Shown: positions 44,154 through 54,653 of the stretch, piece by piece
Layout of the letters: every line of letters starts with the position of its first letter
Position numbering within the stretch: the stretch's first letter is position 1
DNA from: Lactococcus hircilactis
Lineage (GTDB): Bacteria; Bacillota; Bacilli; Lactobacillales; Streptococcaceae
NCBI RefSeq assembly: GCF_009601015.1
Contig: NZ_WITJ01000012.1
Coordinates: forward strand, 1-64,000
DNA: 64,000 nucleotides
Direction of reading: 5' to 3'
Notes under the pieces: generated by a model
The model's input: the letters and a program-made list of their open reading frames with translations, nothing else
What the model was told of the DNA's origin: nothing
Databases searched by the model: none
Translations under genes and position numbers: made by a program

Positions 44154-46475
44154 ATGTCAAAAGAAACATTCTCAATGGAATTTGCAGGGCGTACGTTGAC
44201 GGTAGAAACAGGTCAAGTCGCAAAACAAGCAAATGGTGCAGTAGTGGTTCGTTATGGGGACACTACGGTCTTAACAGCAGCAACAATGGGCGGATTAGCT
44301 AAGGGAGATTTTTTCCCTCTCACAGTCAATTATACTGAAAAAATGTATGCTGCAGGAAAATTCCCTGGTGGATTTATGAAACGTGAAAGTCGTCCGTCAA
44401 CGGATGAAACCTTAACGGCACGATTGATTGACCGTCCAATTCGTCCAATGTTTCAAGAAGGATTTCGCAATGAAGTCCAAGTAATCAATACAGTGCTATC
44501 TTATGATGAAGATGCCACACCTCGAATGGCAGCAATGTTAGGATCATCTTTGAGTCTTGCGATTTCAGATATTCCATTTGATGACCCGATTGCTGGGGTC
44601 GAAGTGGCTTATATTGACGGTCATTATATCATCAATCCTTCAAAAACTCAAAAAGAAAATTCAGCGCTTGAGCTTTCAGTAGCAGGGACACAAACCGCAA
44701 TCAATATGGTGGAATCTGGAGCAAAAGAACTCTCAGAAGACATCATGTTAGGTGCTCTTTTAGCAGGACACGAAGCCATCAAAGTATTGATTGAGTTTCA
44801 AAAAAGAATTGTCCTTGCTGTTGGACGAACTAAAGCAGAGGTAGAAATATTGCAAGTTGATCCTTCCCTTGCAGTTGTGGTGCATGCCAAATATCATTCT
44901 GATTTGAAAAATGCAATAAAAAATGCAGATAAAGTAACCCGTGAAGCACAAACAAAAGCTGTAAAAGAAAAAGCACTTGCTGAATTTGAAGCAGAATATG
45001 CACAAGCAGAAAATTTAGAACTTGTATTACGAGACGTATCAGAAATCTTAGAGCAAATGGAACACGCAGAAGTTCGCCGATTGATCATCGAAGAAAAAAT
45101 TCGCCCAGATGGACGACAGATTGATGAAATTCGTCAGTTAGAAGCACAAGTGGACTTCACACCAAACACGATAACACATGGTTCTGGTCTGTTTACACGC
45201 GGACAAACGCAAGCACTCTCGACATTGACTTTAGCACCTATGGGAGATGCTCAGATCATCGATGGATTAGATTTTGAACATAAAAAACGGTTCATGCACC
45301 ACTATAACTTCCCTCAATATTCTGTCGGAGAGACGGGGAGATATGGTGCACCGGGACGACGTGAAATCGGACATGGTGCATTAGGAGAACGTGCGTTAGC
45401 ACAAGTTTTACCTAGCTTAGAAGAATTTCCTTATGCGATTCGATTAGTTGCTGAGGTTTTGGAATCCAATGGTTCAAGCTCGCAAGCGTCAATTTGTGCG
45501 GGCACATTAGCACTGATGGCAGGAGGTGTTCCTATCAAAGCTCCTGTTGCTGGAATCGCGATGGGATTGATTTCAGACGGCTCTGATTATACTATTTTGA
45601 CAGATATTCAAGGATTGGAAGATCACTTTGGAGACATGGATTTTAAAGTTGCAGGAACGCGTGACGGAATTACCGCACTTCAAATGGACATCAAAATTCA
45701 AGGCATTACACAAGAAATTTTAGCTGAAGCTTTAGCTCAAGCTAAAGTTGCTCGAATGGAAATTTTGGATGTGATAGAAGCAACTATTCCAGAAGTGAGA
45801 CCTCAATTAGCTCCATCTGCTCCGAAGATTGAAGCCATGAAAATTGATGTAGATAAAATCAAAGTCGTGATTGGTAAAGGTGGCGAAAATATCAATGGAA
45901 TCATTGATGAAACACACGTCCAAATTGATATTGATGAAGTGGGAAATGTTGCGATTTTCTCAAATGATTTAGATGCGATTAATCGTGCAAAATCAATGAT
46001 TTTAGAGCTGATTCGTGAAGCAAAAGTAGGCGATATTTATGAGGCTAAAGTGGTTCGGATTGAAAACTTTGGTGCATTTGTAAATTTATTTGGCAAACAA
46101 GATGCAATGGTTCATATTTCAGAGCTGTCTTGGAAGAGAACAAACAAAGTTGAAGATGCAGTTAAAATAGGGGATACTGTCAAAGTTAAAGTCATAAAGA
46201 TTGATGACAAAGGACGTGTGGACGCTTCTATGCGGGCTTTGATTGAAAAGCCAGAGGATTATGTTGAACCTGAGCGTAAACCACGTGAGCGCCGCGAAAA
46301 TGGGAAACGAAACGGAAATCGCAAATTTAATGATCAAAAAGATCGGTCAACCGCACAAAATCAAAAATTCACAGTGCATCATCATAAATCCTCTCAAGGA
46401 GAAAATAATAGTGATGCTAAAAGTACGATCTTTGATGAAGATTTTCCAGAACTTTCAACAACAAAACCAGAATAA
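44154..46475 (+). CDS. pnp: Polynucleotide phosphorylase
   Basis: A 773-residue 3'-5' phosphorolytic exoribonuclease of the RNA degradosome. Two RNase PH domains (about 10-215 and 320-545) flank an alpha domain; [26 protein letters not shown] and the second-core [14 protein letters not shown] are intact. The KH domain has [12 protein letters not shown] (about 564-575), the S1 domain begins near 625, and a basic Arg/Asn-rich tail ends the protein. I start at ATG 44154 ([10 protein letters not shown]) behind GGAGA; an earlier in-frame ATG lies in the leader. It acts downstream of RNase Y, also in this window. Confidence 0.97.
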   Translation: MSKETFSMEFAGRTLTVETGQVAKQANGAVVVRYGDTTVLTAATMGGLAKGDFFPLTVNYTEKMYAAGKFPGGFMKRESRPSTDETLTARLIDRPIRPMFQEGFRNEVQVINTVLSYDEDATPRMAAMLGSSLSLAISDIPFDDPIAGVEVAYIDGHYIINPSKTQKENSALELSVAGTQTAINMVESGAKELSEDIMLGALLAGHEAIKVLIEFQKRIVLAVGRTKAEVEILQVDPSLAVVVHAKYHSDLKNAIKNADKVTREAQTKAVKEKALAEFEAEYAQAENLELVLRDVSEILEQMEHAEVRRLIIEEKIRPDGRQIDEIRQLEAQVDFTPNTITHGSGLFTRGQTQALSTLTLAPMGDAQIIDGLDFEHKKRFMHHYNFPQYSVGETGRYGAPGRREIGHGALGERALAQVLPSLEEFPYAIRLVAEVLESNGSSSQASICAGTLALMAGGVPIKAPVAGIAMGLISDGSDYTILTDIQGLEDHFGDMDFKVAGTRDGITALQMDIKIQGITQEILAEALAQAKVARMEILDVIEATIPEVRPQLAPSAPKIEAMKIDVDKIKVVIGKGGENINGIIDETHVQIDIDEVGNVAIFSNDLDAINRAKSMILELIREAKVGDIYEAKVVRIENFGAFVNLFGKQDAMVHISELSWKRTNKVEDAVKIGDTVKVKVIKIDDKGRVDASMRALIEKPEDYVEPERKPRERRENGKRNGNRKFNDQKDRSTAQNQKFTVHHHKSSQGENNSDAKSTIFDEDFPELSTTKPE

Positions 46476-46528
46476 AATCCGTCCATCAGTCATTTTCTAA
46501 CGCACGTTAGAGTAGAAATAGGAAAATC

Positions 46529-47302
46529 ATGAGTTCATACGATATTAGCCCAGAATTAGACGATAAATTAAAAAATTCATTGAAAAATCAAGGTCAATTT
46601 TTAGAAGATATTTCACTAGTTTACGCCATGCAAACTTTTCCAATCTTGGTTCCTTCTCAAATTTTTTACTTTGAGAATAATGGAGCAAAAACATTACCTG
46701 TGTTTACCACACCAGAAGATTTAGAAATTTTTCAAAAAGATTTAGCCAACATCGAAACGAAATGGGAATTACGCCCAATTCGTGAGATTTTAGTGGCTTT
46801 AATGCAAATGGAGATTGAAGCAGTAGCATTTAATCCAAAATTAGAAAAAGATGAGGATCATGGTAATACAGCTTATTTCGATAAAAAAGATTTACTTGGA
46901 TTTATCGGATATTACACTGAAATTTTAAATGTCATGCTTGATTCAAAAAATATGAGCATTGACAAAAAAGAAAGAACTTACCTTGTGCCCTTATTCATTT
47001 GGAAAGACGAAAAAGAGGAGGTAAATCGTGGTTTTGCTAATTTAGTTGCTAAAGATGGACGTGAATTTGTTCCTGTCTTTGATAATTTGAATAGCTTAGC
47101 TTTGTGGTATAACGAACCATATTTTTCGGAAGCATTCAAAGAAAATCAAGGCCAAATTTTACCCATCACATTAAAAGAATTACGTCATCCAGAAAATGGA
47201 GTGAATCATTTTGGAAACACACATGGAATTACAATTGATCCGCTCGACACATCAGGGGATGATTATGAAAAAACAGTGATGATGTGGGATGAAATCGAAT
47301 AA
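46529..47302 (+). CDS. SseB-like protein
   Basis: 257 residues. Two segments resemble the SseB N-terminal domain: LPVFTTPEDLEIFQKDL (about 51-67) and EFVPVFDNLNSLALWY (about 178-193), with GITIDPLDTSGDDY near the C terminus. The protein is acidic and has no signal peptide or membrane segment. The function of this family outside enhanced serine sensitivity reports is not known. It follows pnp by 53 bases and may be co-transcribed. Confidence 0.6.
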   Translation: MSSYDISPELDDKLKNSLKNQGQFLEDISLVYAMQTFPILVPSQIFYFENNGAKTLPVFTTPEDLEIFQKDLANIETKWELRPIREILVALMQMEIEAVAFNPKLEKDEDHGNTAYFDKKDLLGFIGYYTEILNVMLDSKNMSIDKKERTYLVPLFIWKDEKEEVNRGFANLVAKDGREFVPVFDNLNSLALWYNEPYFSEAFKENQGQILPITLKELRHPENGVNHFGNTHGITIDPLDTSGDDYEKTVMMWDEIE

Positions 47303-47383
47303 GACCACGTAAAACATTAAGCGCTCAAAAAAGAAAAAAATCAGTATTTTTTCAAGATTATATTTGAGTAACTCTTACTCTTT

Positions 47384-47413
47384 AATACTTATGGTATAAT
47401 TACGATAAGTATT
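47384..47413. promoter_or_regulatory. cysE promoter embedded in an inverted repeat
   Basis: Extended -10 TGGTATAAT (47392-47400) lies between inverted arms AATACTTAT (47384-47392) and ATAAGTATT (47405-47413). A second inverted repeat, GAGTAACTCTTACTC (47366-47380), covers the -35 area. Both look like possible operators. Confidence 0.5.
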
Positions 47414-47461
47414 TTTATATTTTTCTCTATTTTCGAGAAATTAAAATGAAATGTGGTAAAA

Positions 47462-48061
47462 ATGAAAAAAGTGAAGAAGGGATTCTGGAGTGAGGGCATT
47501 CGAGTGACGCGTGAAAATGATCCCGCTGCGCGTTCAGCTTTAGAAATTATTTTGACCTATCCAGGGTTGAAGGCACTTGCTGCGCACCGATTTTCACATT
47601 GGTTATGGCAACATGATCTCAAACTTTTAGCTCGGATGCATTCTCAGTTTTGGCGGTTTTTAACGCAAATCGAGATTCATCCAGGCGCTGAACTTGCGTT
47701 TGGAATATTTATTGATCATGGCTCTGGTCTTGTGATTGGCGAAACAGCAGTTGTCGAAACTGAGGTGAAATTGTATCATGGTGTTACACTTGGTGGAACA
47801 GGAAAAGATGTAGGAAAAAGGCATCCCACGGTCCGAAAAGGGGCACTTATTTCTGCTCATGCGCAACTTTTAGGTCCGATTGAGATTGGTGAAAATGCAA
47901 AAGTAGGAGCAAGTGCAGTTGTTGTGACAGATGTTCCAGCTTATGTCACGGTCGTTGGGATTCCAGCAAAAGTCGTCCGTATCAATGGAAAAAAGGATGA
48001 AAAAGAAATCTTAACCTTAGAAGAAAAAAGGGAAGCAAGTTATCACTCTTCTCATTTATAA
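47462..48061 (+). CDS. cysE: Serine O-acetyltransferase
   Basis: About 199 residues. The enzyme acetylates serine for cysteine synthesis. The N-terminal helical part (VTRENDPAARSALEIILTYPGLKALAAHRFSHWLW, in parts) is followed by the left-handed beta-helix with hexapeptide repeats and the catalytic/CoA region DHGSGLVIGETAVV and HGVTLGGTGK. I use ATG 47462; the GTG at 47453 would add three residues, and neither has a strong Shine-Dalgarno site. Cysteinyl-tRNA synthetase lies two genes on, a common pairing. Confidence 0.95.
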   Translation: MKKVKKGFWSEGIRVTRENDPAARSALEIILTYPGLKALAAHRFSHWLWQHDLKLLARMHSQFWRFLTQIEIHPGAELAFGIFIDHGSGLVIGETAVVETEVKLYHGVTLGGTGKDVGKRHPTVRKGALISAHAQLLGPIEIGENAKVGASAVVVTDVPAYVTVVGIPAKVVRINGKKDEKEILTLEEKREASYHSSHL

Positions 48062-48071
48062 GGAAAATCAA

Positions 48072-48668
48072 ATGAAAAAAAGAAAAATCGCATGTTATGA
48101 AAAGCACATGATTGAGACTTTAAAAACCTTTACGGATGCAATCATGTCGATTATTGCGACGCTTATGGTTCTTGAAATTCCAGTACCTCATCTTTTGAAT
48201 GGACAACACTACGCTTTACAAGAAACGTTTAATGCGTTAGTCATCTTTTTTGTGAGTTTTTTGGTTGTTTTATCTTATTATTTCGATATGACAAAATTTT
48301 TTCATCGCATTCACAAAATCAGCGGGCTGCACGTATTTTTATATGTGATTTTTTTGATGCTTTTGTCACTATTTCCTTTCATGACGCAAGTCAATATCGG
48401 AACACACCCTACACTATTTACCATCGTCTATGTGATCTATATTGTTGTGGTTTCGCGGTTTATTAGTATGCTTTGTCAAAAGGTTTATCAATTCAATGGG
48501 ATCACCCTAAAAAGAAACCGACACAGTGCGTGGGATCTGCTTTTAATGGCAACCCTTGCAATTGTTTTGTCTTTCTTTGTGGGAAGTAATGGCTCAAGCT
48601 TTGTCTTGCTTTATCTTCCAATCAGAAGCTTGATTAGCTCAGTGGTTTTTGATGATGAAAATGAATAA
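48072..48668 (+). CDS. TMEM175/DUF1211-like membrane protein
   Basis: 198 residues with about six hydrophobic segments. The first helix, ETLKTFTDAIMSIIATLMVLEIPVP, follows the TMEM175 signature (FSDxxxAIxxTLxVL) although Phe-Ser-Asp is Phe-Thr-Asp here. Bacterial members form potassium-permeable channels. An AAGGAAAATCAA spacer precedes ATG 48072, only 10 bases after cysE, so it is probably expressed with cysE and cysS, an unusual company for a channel. Confidence 0.75.
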   Translation: MKKRKIACYEKHMIETLKTFTDAIMSIIATLMVLEIPVPHLLNGQHYALQETFNALVIFFVSFLVVLSYYFDMTKFFHRIHKISGLHVFLYVIFLMLLSLFPFMTQVNIGTHPTLFTIVYVIYIVVVSRFISMLCQKVYQFNGITLKRNRHSAWDLLLMATLAIVLSFFVGSNGSSFVLLYLPIRSLISSVVFDDENE

Positions 48669-48682
48669 AAAAAGGAGTTAAA

Positions 48683-50068
48683 ATGAAAATTTATAATACA
48701 ATGAGTCGTCAATTGGAAGTTTTTCAGCCCATTGAGGCAGGTAAAGTAAGAATGTACGTCTGCGGACCAACCGTTTATAATTATATTCATATCGGCAATG
48801 CGCGTGCGGTAGTTTCTTTTGATGTAATTAGAAGATATTTGGAATATCGTGGTTTTGAAGTGAATTTTGTCTCGAATTTTACTGATGTGGATGATAAAAT
48901 TATCAAAGGAGCAAATGCTGAAAAAATGACCACCACAGCATTTTCACAGCGCTATATTGAGGCGTTTTTTGAAGATACTGATGCGCTTGGAGTAAAGCGC
49001 GCAAGTGCAAACCCTAAAGCAAGTGAATACATTGCACCTATGATAAGTTTTATTGACGATTTGATCCAAAAAGAATTTGCTTACGTCTCACAAGGGGATG
49101 TTTATTTTCGTGTCGCAAAATCAAAAGACTATGGAAAACTTGCAAATAAAAATCTATCAGAGCTTATAGCTGGTGCTTCAGGTAGGACAGATGAAGAAAC
49201 GCTCCGTAAAGAGTCATCGGCAGATTTCGCACTTTGGAAAGCTGCAAAGCCTGGTGAGGTGTCATGGAAATCCCCTTGGGGCATGGGACGTCCTGGCTGG
49301 CACATTGAATGTTCAGTGATGGTTGAGAATTTATTAGGAGAGACAATTGATATTCATGGCGGGGGAGTAGATCTTGAATTTCCTCATCACACAAATGAAA
49401 TTGCACAGTCTCAAGCAAAAACGGGTCATTCATTTGTCAATTATTGGATGCATAATGGGTTTATCAATGTCGATGGAGAAAAAATGTCCAAATCACTTGG
49501 TAACTTTACCACGGTTCATGAATTACTTAAGGTGATTCCTGCAAAGCATCTGCGCTTTTTCTTAGCAGCCACGCATTATCGCAGACCAGTTAATTTCACT
49601 GATGATGCGCTCATTGAAGCAGAAAATAATGTTAAGAAAATCGAAAATACGTATCGTAATCTTGTCAGTACTGACAGCACGATGCTGTCAGCACTGACAG
49701 AAAAAACGACAGCGGATGATACAAAAAAAATGCTGGCAGCTTTCAAAAATAAATTTGAAGAAGCGATGGATGATGATTTTAATATTGCTAATGCATTAAC
49801 CGTTTTTTATGACATGATTAGTTGGATTAATAAAGGACATTATAGTGCTGAGATAAAGTCATTTTTTGAGGCTGTGTTAGAAATTTTAGGGCTTCATTTT
49901 GAAGAGGCGACACCGCTTGAAAGTGAAATTGAAGCGTTGATTGAAGAACGCCAACAAGCACGCCAAAATCGTGATTTTGCAAAATCAGATCACATCCGTG
50001 ATGCGCTCAAAGCGCGTGGAATTATCTTAGAAGATACGAAAGATGGGGTCCGGTGGCATCATGAATGA
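48683..50068 (+). CDS. cysS: Cysteinyl-tRNA synthetase
   Basis: A 461-residue class I synthetase. HIGNARAV (about 36-43) and KMSKSLGN (about 268-275) are the nucleotide-binding signatures, and the first zinc cysteine is in [10 protein letters not shown] (about 27). GWHIECSVM carries further zinc ligands. Two palindrome copies lie 9 bases apart in the segment between KMSKS and the anticodon domain and are read as VSTD and LSALT. It overlaps mrnC by 8 bases. AAAGGAG precedes ATG 48683. Confidence 0.96.
   Translation: MKIYNTMSRQLEVFQPIEAGKVRMYVCGPTVYNYIHIGNARAVVSFDVIRRYLEYRGFEVNFVSNFTDVDDKIIKGANAEKMTTTAFSQRYIEAFFEDTDALGVKRASANPKASEYIAPMISFIDDLIQKEFAYVSQGDVYFRVAKSKDYGKLANKNLSELIAGASGRTDEETLRKESSADFALWKAAKPGEVSWKSPWGMGRPGWHIECSVMVENLLGETIDIHGGGVDLEFPHHTNEIAQSQAKTGHSFVNYWMHNGFINVDGEKMSKSLGNFTTVHELLKVIPAKHLRFFLAATHYRRPVNFTDDALIEAENNVKKIENTYRNLVSTDSTMLSALTEKTTADDTKKMLAAFKNKFEEAMDDDFNIANALTVFYDMISWINKGHYSAEIKSFFEAVLEILGLHFEEATPLESEIEALIEERQQARQNRDFAKSDHIRDALKARGIILEDTKDGVRWHHE
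49663..49676. repeat. Palindrome copy inside cysS
   Basis: Perfect 14-mer read as Val-Ser-Thr-Asp. Confidence 0.95.
49686..49699. repeat. Palindrome variant inside cysS (TGTCAGCACTGACA)
   Basis: One-base variant read as Ser-Ala-Leu-Thr, 9 bases after the previous copy and so in the other permitted frame. Confidence 0.9.
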
Positions 50069-50453
50069 AGCACAAGCTAGACGACTAAATGGTATTGCAC
50101 TGGCCTATATAGGAGATGCCGTTTACGAAGTTTTCGTGCGCGATTATCTTTTAGCACAGGGAGTGACAAAACCAGCTCAGCTCCAAAAAAATGCAACCAA
50201 ATTTGTTTCAGCAAAAGCACAAGCTGCTGTGATTGCTCACATGCAAGAGCAGCAGTTTCTGTCAGAAGAAGAATTGGTTTATTTCAAGCGTGGTAGAAAT
50301 GCCCATAGTAAAACGACTGCGAAAAATACAGATGTGATTACTTACAGAATTTCAACAGGATTTGAAGCCGTATTTGGGATGCTTCATTTGACACATCAAG
50401 AAGAACGCTTGGAAGAATTATGGCAATTTTGTTTGACCACAATTGATTTATAA
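50061..50453 (+). CDS. mrnC: Mini-ribonuclease III
   Basis: A 130-residue RNase III-like catalytic domain without a double-stranded RNA-binding domain; in Bacillus it matures 23S rRNA. The signature is [19 protein letters not shown] (about 7-25, catalytic Asp and Glu) with [12 protein letters not shown]-type sequence (here [13 protein letters not shown]) in the middle. ATG 50061 overlaps the end of cysS by 8 bases. An in-frame ATG at 50043 lies inside cysS and is less likely. The cysS-mrnC order is typical of Firmicutes. Confidence 0.95.
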   Translation: MNEAQARRLNGIALAYIGDAVYEVFVRDYLLAQGVTKPAQLQKNATKFVSAKAQAAVIAHMQEQQFLSEEELVYFKRGRNAHSKTTAKNTDVITYRISTGFEAVFGMLHLTHQEERLEELWQFCLTTIDL

Positions 50454-50524
50454 ACAGATTATTTTAAAAATGCTGAAAATTTCGCTAAAATGTAAAGAAC
50501 AATAAGAACAGCGAAAAGAGAGAC

Positions 50525-50920
50525 ATGTATAGAGTAATCTTAATGTATGGCACAGAAGAGCCGTGGTGGTTTTTAGAAAATTGGAAGAAAGATATTGTTT
50601 GCGTAGAAGAATTTGAGAATTTTACAAAAGCTTTAAAATATTATAAATCACAGTGGTTGTCTATGTCGCAAGTCTATGAAAAGTATAAAAGTCAAGATGA
50701 CTTACTCTCTGCATTTTGGGAAACGAAGGATCAAGTGTGGTGTGAAGAATGCTCTGATTATCAACAAAGGTATCACAGTCTCGCACTCTTAGAAGACTGG
50801 CATGAACTTCCTGATGAAAAACGGCGCTGGGCTTATTGTAAATCCACAGCAGAACAACCAGAAAAAAGATGTCAAAAAAAATCAGATGCATCGGCGATGT
50901 CAAAGGATTTGACGGCTTGA
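50525..50920 (+). CDS. DUF1033 family protein
   Basis: 131 residues starting MYRVILMYGTEEPWWFLENW, with SQVYEKYKSQDDLLSAFWE and a Cys-containing CEECSDYQQRYHSL segment. I recognise the pattern as DUF1033, a small soluble protein of streptococci and lactococci with no known function. GAGAG precedes ATG 50525, 71 bases after mrnC. Confidence 0.75.
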   Translation: MYRVILMYGTEEPWWFLENWKKDIVCVEEFENFTKALKYYKSQWLSMSQVYEKYKSQDDLLSAFWETKDQVWCEECSDYQQRYHSLALLEDWHELPDEKRRWAYCKSTAEQPEKRCQKKSDASAMSKDLTA

Positions 50921-50964
50921 AGGATCGACTCTCCCTTTGGAAATGGAAAAATAAGGATTTGTGC

Positions 50965-50993
50965 TTGATAAATCATAAAAAAAGAGTTAAAAT
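50965..50993 (+). promoter_or_regulatory. mnmG promoter
   Basis: -35 TTGATA (50965-50970), a 17-base spacer and -10 TAAAAT (50988-50993). A 150-base leader follows before the start of mnmG. Confidence 0.7.
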
Positions 50994-51149
50994 AGCACTA
51001 TCATAAAGACTCGATGGTCAAAGCTCGGGAAAATAGGTGTTTTTTGTCGTACCAGCTACGATTGAAAAGATGTATTTTTCACTAGCTTTGGCTTTTTTGT
51101 TTGCCAAAATTAGGCCAACTTGAATTTTTAAAGAAATAAGGAAAAAATC

Positions 51150-53033
51150 ATGCCAACTCAATTTCAAGAAGAATATGATGTGATCGTCATTGGAGCAGGA
51201 CACGCGGGTGTTGAGGCCGCACTTGCAGCCGCTCGAATGGGAACATCAACACTCCTTCTAACCATCAATTTGAACATGGTCGCATTCATGCCTTGCAATC
51301 CTTCTGTTGGAGGATCAGCAAAAGGCATTGTCGTCAGAGAAATCGATGCTCTAGGCGGTGAAATGGGACGAAATATTGATAAAACTTACATTCAAATGAA
51401 AATGCTAAATACAGGAAAAGGACCGGCTGTGAGAGCATTACGTGCCCAAGCTGATAAACAACTGTATTCAGATGAAATGAAACATACGATTGAGCGGCAA
51501 GAAAATTTGACGCTCAGGCAAGGAATGGTCGAATCGCTATTAACAGACGATGAACAAAAAAAAGTCATTGGCGTAAGAACTCAGACAGGGACATGTTATA
51601 AAGCTAAAGCGGTGATTATTACTACAGGAACAGCATTACGTGGTGAAATTATTATTGGCGATTTGAAATACAGTTCGGGTCCAAATAATTCACTTCCTTC
51701 TATTGGCTTAGCAAATCATCTGCGTGAATTAGGATTTGAAATTGGTCGATTTAAAACAGGAACTCCCCCACGTGTCCTAAAAAGCTCGATTGATTATTCT
51801 AAAACAGAAATTCAACCAGGAGATGAAAAACCGAATCATTTCAGTTATTTATCCAAAGATGAACAGTATTTGAAAGATCAAATTCCTTGTTATTTGACTT
51901 ATACCTCTGAGAACACCCATAATATTCTTCGAAACAATTTACACCGGGCTCCTTTATTTTCAGGAATTGTAAAGGGGGTTGGCCCGCGGTATTGTCCTTC
52001 GATTGAAGATAAAATCACACGTTTTGCAGATAAGCCACGTCATCAACTTTTTCTTGAACCAGAAGGACGAAACACAGATGAAATTTATGTAGGAGGCTTT
52101 TCAACTTCTATGCCAGAAGATGTGCAATTTGCTGCACTTAAGACCATTCCAGGGCTTGAAAATGTTGAGATGATGCGAACTGGATATGCCATTGAATACG
52201 ATATGATTTTCCCACATCAACTTCGTCCAACACTTGAAACGAAACTTATTTCAGGATTATTCACAGCAGGCCAAACCAATGGAACATCTGGCTATGAAGA
52301 AGCTGCTGGCCAAGGGTTAGTGGCTGGAATGAATGCCGCGCTTCAAGTTTTAGGAAAACCAGAAATGATTTTGAAACGAAGTGAGGCCTACATCGGTGTG
52401 ATGATTGATGACTTAGTCACGAAAGGAACAGTTGAACCTTATCGTCTTTTAACCTCGCGTGCAGAATATCGTTTGATTTTACGCCATGATAATGCTGACA
52501 TGCGTCTCACTGCGATTGGACGTGAAAAAGGACTGGTTGATGATGAGCGCTGGGAGGTTTTTCAAGCTAAGATGGCGCAATTTAATCAAGAAATGCAGCG
52601 GTTGAACACAGAAAAAATCAAACCTAGTGTAGAAGTACAAGAAAAACTTGGAATGATGGGATTTGGTCCAATTAAAGATGCAATGACAGCAGTAGATTTC
52701 TTGAAACGGCCCGAAGTTCATTATCAAGATTTAGCTTCTTTTATTGGCACAGCACCGAAAAAAATCGATCGCACAGTGATTGATCTGATTGAGACTGAAG
52801 TAACTTATGAGGGCTATATAAAAAAAGCCATGGCTCAGGTGGAAAAAATGCATCGTTTGGAAGAAAAGAAAATTCCAAAAAGTATGGATTGGGATGCTTT
52901 AGATTCGATTGCGACAGAAGCACGTCAAAAATTTAAAAAAATTAATCCTGAAACTTTAGGACAAGCCAGTCGAATTTCTGGAGTAAATCCAGCAGATATC
53001 AGTATCTTGATGGTTTATCTTGAAGCACATTAA
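51150..53033 (+). CDS. mnmG: tRNA U34 carboxymethylaminomethyl modification enzyme MnmG
   Basis: A 627-residue FAD enzyme that, with MnmE, modifies the wobble uridine of several tRNAs. The N-terminal dinucleotide-binding motif is [12 protein letters not shown] (about 12-23). [12 protein letters not shown] (about 48-59), the NAD region, GTPPRVL and the C-terminal helical MnmE-binding domain ([17 protein letters not shown]) all match. AAGGAAAAAATC precedes ATG 51150. It has its own promoter and a leader of about 150 bases. Confidence 0.97.
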   Translation: MPTQFQEEYDVIVIGAGHAGVEAALAAARMGTSTLLLTINLNMVAFMPCNPSVGGSAKGIVVREIDALGGEMGRNIDKTYIQMKMLNTGKGPAVRALRAQADKQLYSDEMKHTIERQENLTLRQGMVESLLTDDEQKKVIGVRTQTGTCYKAKAVIITTGTALRGEIIIGDLKYSSGPNNSLPSIGLANHLRELGFEIGRFKTGTPPRVLKSSIDYSKTEIQPGDEKPNHFSYLSKDEQYLKDQIPCYLTYTSENTHNILRNNLHRAPLFSGIVKGVGPRYCPSIEDKITRFADKPRHQLFLEPEGRNTDEIYVGGFSTSMPEDVQFAALKTIPGLENVEMMRTGYAIEYDMIFPHQLRPTLETKLISGLFTAGQTNGTSGYEEAAGQGLVAGMNAALQVLGKPEMILKRSEAYIGVMIDDLVTKGTVEPYRLLTSRAEYRLILRHDNADMRLTAIGREKGLVDDERWEVFQAKMAQFNQEMQRLNTEKIKPSVEVQEKLGMMGFGPIKDAMTAVDFLKRPEVHYQDLASFIGTAPKKIDRTVIDLIETEVTYEGYIKKAMAQVEKMHRLEEKKIPKSMDWDALDSIATEARQKFKKINPETLGQASRISGVNPADISILMVYLEAH

Positions 53034-53082
53034 TTAAAAATGGACTTAGAATAATAAAATAGGAAGGTGAAAAAGGAGGCTG

Positions 53083-53778
53083 ATGTTTAAAAATATTATT
53101 TTTGATTGGGATAATACCTTGTTTCCTTTAAAAAAATATTGGAATTTGGCCCACCGTCGCATTTTTTTAGAATTATTGCCATTAGATACAGTCACGATTG
53201 ATGAATTTATGGCGCAGTATCTGATTTTTGATCAAAAGATTTGGGAGCAAATTCATCAGGGGGAAATCTCAGTGGCGTTCGGGCGTGAAGAGCGCGTGCG
53301 ACTGGTTTTAGATTATTTTGATATTCCTTATAAACCGTTATTTATCAAAAATTTTTTTGATATTTATTTGACGGCATTGATTGATGAAATTAAACGAGAC
53401 GACGTGCTAGTTGATCGACTCTTAACGCTTTCAAAAACGTATGCAATTTCGATTTTAAGTAATGGTGGAAGTTGGGAACAGCGTGAAAAAATACGTCAAT
53501 TTGGATTTGAAGGAATGTTTCCAGTTTATATTTCAGAAGAAGTGGGCCTTCAAAAACCAGATGAGGCGATTTTTAAGTGCGTTCTTAAAAATGAACATTA
53601 TGCGGTCAGTGAGACTCTGATGGTTGGAGACACGCTCGTTCACGACATCATTCCTGCTCAAAAATTGGGAATGACAGGAGTATATATTGGTCAAGAAAAA
53701 GAAACTGGTGCTACTTTTGAATTTCAAACCATTGCCGATTTTTTAGATGCAATCGAAAAAAATGAACTAAAAAAATGA
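53083..53778 (+). CDS. HAD family hydrolase
   Basis: 231 residues of HAD subfamily IA. The nucleophile motif I is FDWDNTLF (about 7-14; Trp replaces the usual small residue before the second Asp). Motif II is ISILSNGG (Ser/Thr, about 122-129), with motif III Lys in GLQKPDEAIF and motif IV VGDTLVHDI. It resembles nucleotide phosphatases of the YjjG type, but the substrate cannot be told. AAAAGGAGGC precedes ATG 53083, 49 bases after mnmG. Confidence 0.85.
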   Translation: MFKNIIFDWDNTLFPLKKYWNLAHRRIFLELLPLDTVTIDEFMAQYLIFDQKIWEQIHQGEISVAFGREERVRLVLDYFDIPYKPLFIKNFFDIYLTALIDEIKRDDVLVDRLLTLSKTYAISILSNGGSWEQREKIRQFGFEGMFPVYISEEVGLQKPDEAIFKCVLKNEHYAVSETLMVGDTLVHDIIPAQKLGMTGVYIGQEKETGATFEFQTIADFLDAIEKNELKK

Positions 53779-53797
53779 GAGGCAAACTCTCATTTTT
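53771..53797. terminator. Bidirectional terminator
   Basis: Arms AAAAATGAGAG and CTCTCATTTTT with a 5-base loop. It overlaps the stop codons of both convergent genes. Confidence 0.9.
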
Positions 53798-54314
53798 AAT
53801 GTTTTAAGGCAAGATTTGGAATGTAGAGGGAGGAATTTTGTAAAAAGTCAAAATCAAAAATCCCTTTTTGTTCAAATTTGAATCGATGGAGATATAATTT
53901 ATTTTTTTCTTGACTAAAAAATGAAAATTCACCGACTAAGTTCCCTGTCACGACAAGCACAATATTTTTTTCAGGTGTATTCAAACGCTCAAGCCAGCAG
54001 TTTTCGTGGAGTACATAGAAAATTCCTGATTGTGTTTTATTTTTTACGCGCGCTTTTTTTGGTAACTTTTTTCGATCTGTCATGGTTTTTGTGACAAGTA
54101 AAGAATGCTTGATCATGAGATGTTCCATCTGCACGAGCTCTTCGACCACTTTTGAGACGATTGGCATAAATCGTAAACGAGAACTTTTGTGTTCGGCTTT
54201 TGGAAGATGGAGCGTTGAAAGCACATGATGTCCGTACATCACTTTCTTGTGCGGACACCAATTTTCAGTTTTACTGATTTCAGAGGCAAGGTGTTCTAAT
54301 TCATAAAAATTCAT
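53796..54314 (-). CDS. Unrecognised 172-residue protein
   Basis: Starts MNFYELEHLASEISKTENWC. I choose ATG 54314 because AAAGGAA lies just upstream, inside a longer in-frame extension. The protein is basic in the middle (KKLPKKARVKNK), has no signal peptide or membrane segment, and has alternating strands near the C terminus (IVLVVTGNLVGEFSFF, KGIFDFDFLQN). The Cys-His segment NWCPHKKVMYGHH is notable. I cannot assign a family. It is monocistronic and shares a terminator with the HAD gene. Confidence 0.7.
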   Translation of the reverse strand: MNFYELEHLASEISKTENWCPHKKVMYGHHVLSTLHLPKAEHKSSRLRFMPIVSKVVEELVQMEHLMIKHSLLVTKTMTDRKKLPKKARVKNKTQSGIFYVLHENCWLERLNTPEKNIVLVVTGNLVGEFSFFSQEKNKLYLHRFKFEQKGIFDFDFLQNSSLYIPNLALKH

Positions 54315-54460
54315 GGTATTTCCTTTCATTTTTTGATTTTTTATAGGTTTATTTCTAATTATTTTATCATTTTTTTCTTATTTATTAAAATGATATCGAT
54401 GACTGAATCGTGGGGAAAGGTCATTAAACAAGACGAACTTTGAAGATAAATAGTTTTTGA

Positions 54461-54490
54461 TTGACAATCAACTTGGAATTATGATATACT
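54461..54490 (+). promoter_or_regulatory. infC operon promoter
   Basis: -35 TTGACA (54461-54466), an 18-base spacer and extended -10 TGATATACT (54482-54490). Confidence 0.85.
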
Positions 54491-54496
54491 AGTAGA

Positions 54497-54640
54497 GTTG
54501 AAAAGCAGAAGCACCCGCTTCTCGCCTTAGTGGTTACAGCCCTGGGCAAACGAATGGAATTATTCACAAAAAACGAATGTTTTCATGAGCGGGGCGAGAT
54601 TGTCGTTCCGCTTTTGTTTTTCTTAAATAAATTTTTATAG
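54497..54640 (+). promoter_or_regulatory. L20-type leader of infC-rpmI-rplT
   Basis: The leader has a terminator with stem AGCGGGGCGA/TCGTTCCGCT (54588-54612) and T run. An upstream segment TCTCGCC (54520-54526) can pair with GGCGAGA (54593-54599) inside that terminator, giving an alternative antitermination structure. In Firmicutes such leaders respond to ribosomal protein L20, encoded at the end of this operon. The assignment rests on context and on these pairings. Confidence 0.7.
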
Positions 54641-54653
54641 AAGGAGAACGAAG

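Noticed and set aside
51000-51149. Riboswitch in the mnmG leader
   Set aside because: A 150-base leader exists with some short complementary segments, but I could not match it to a known class or find a clear terminator or sequestered ribosome-binding site.
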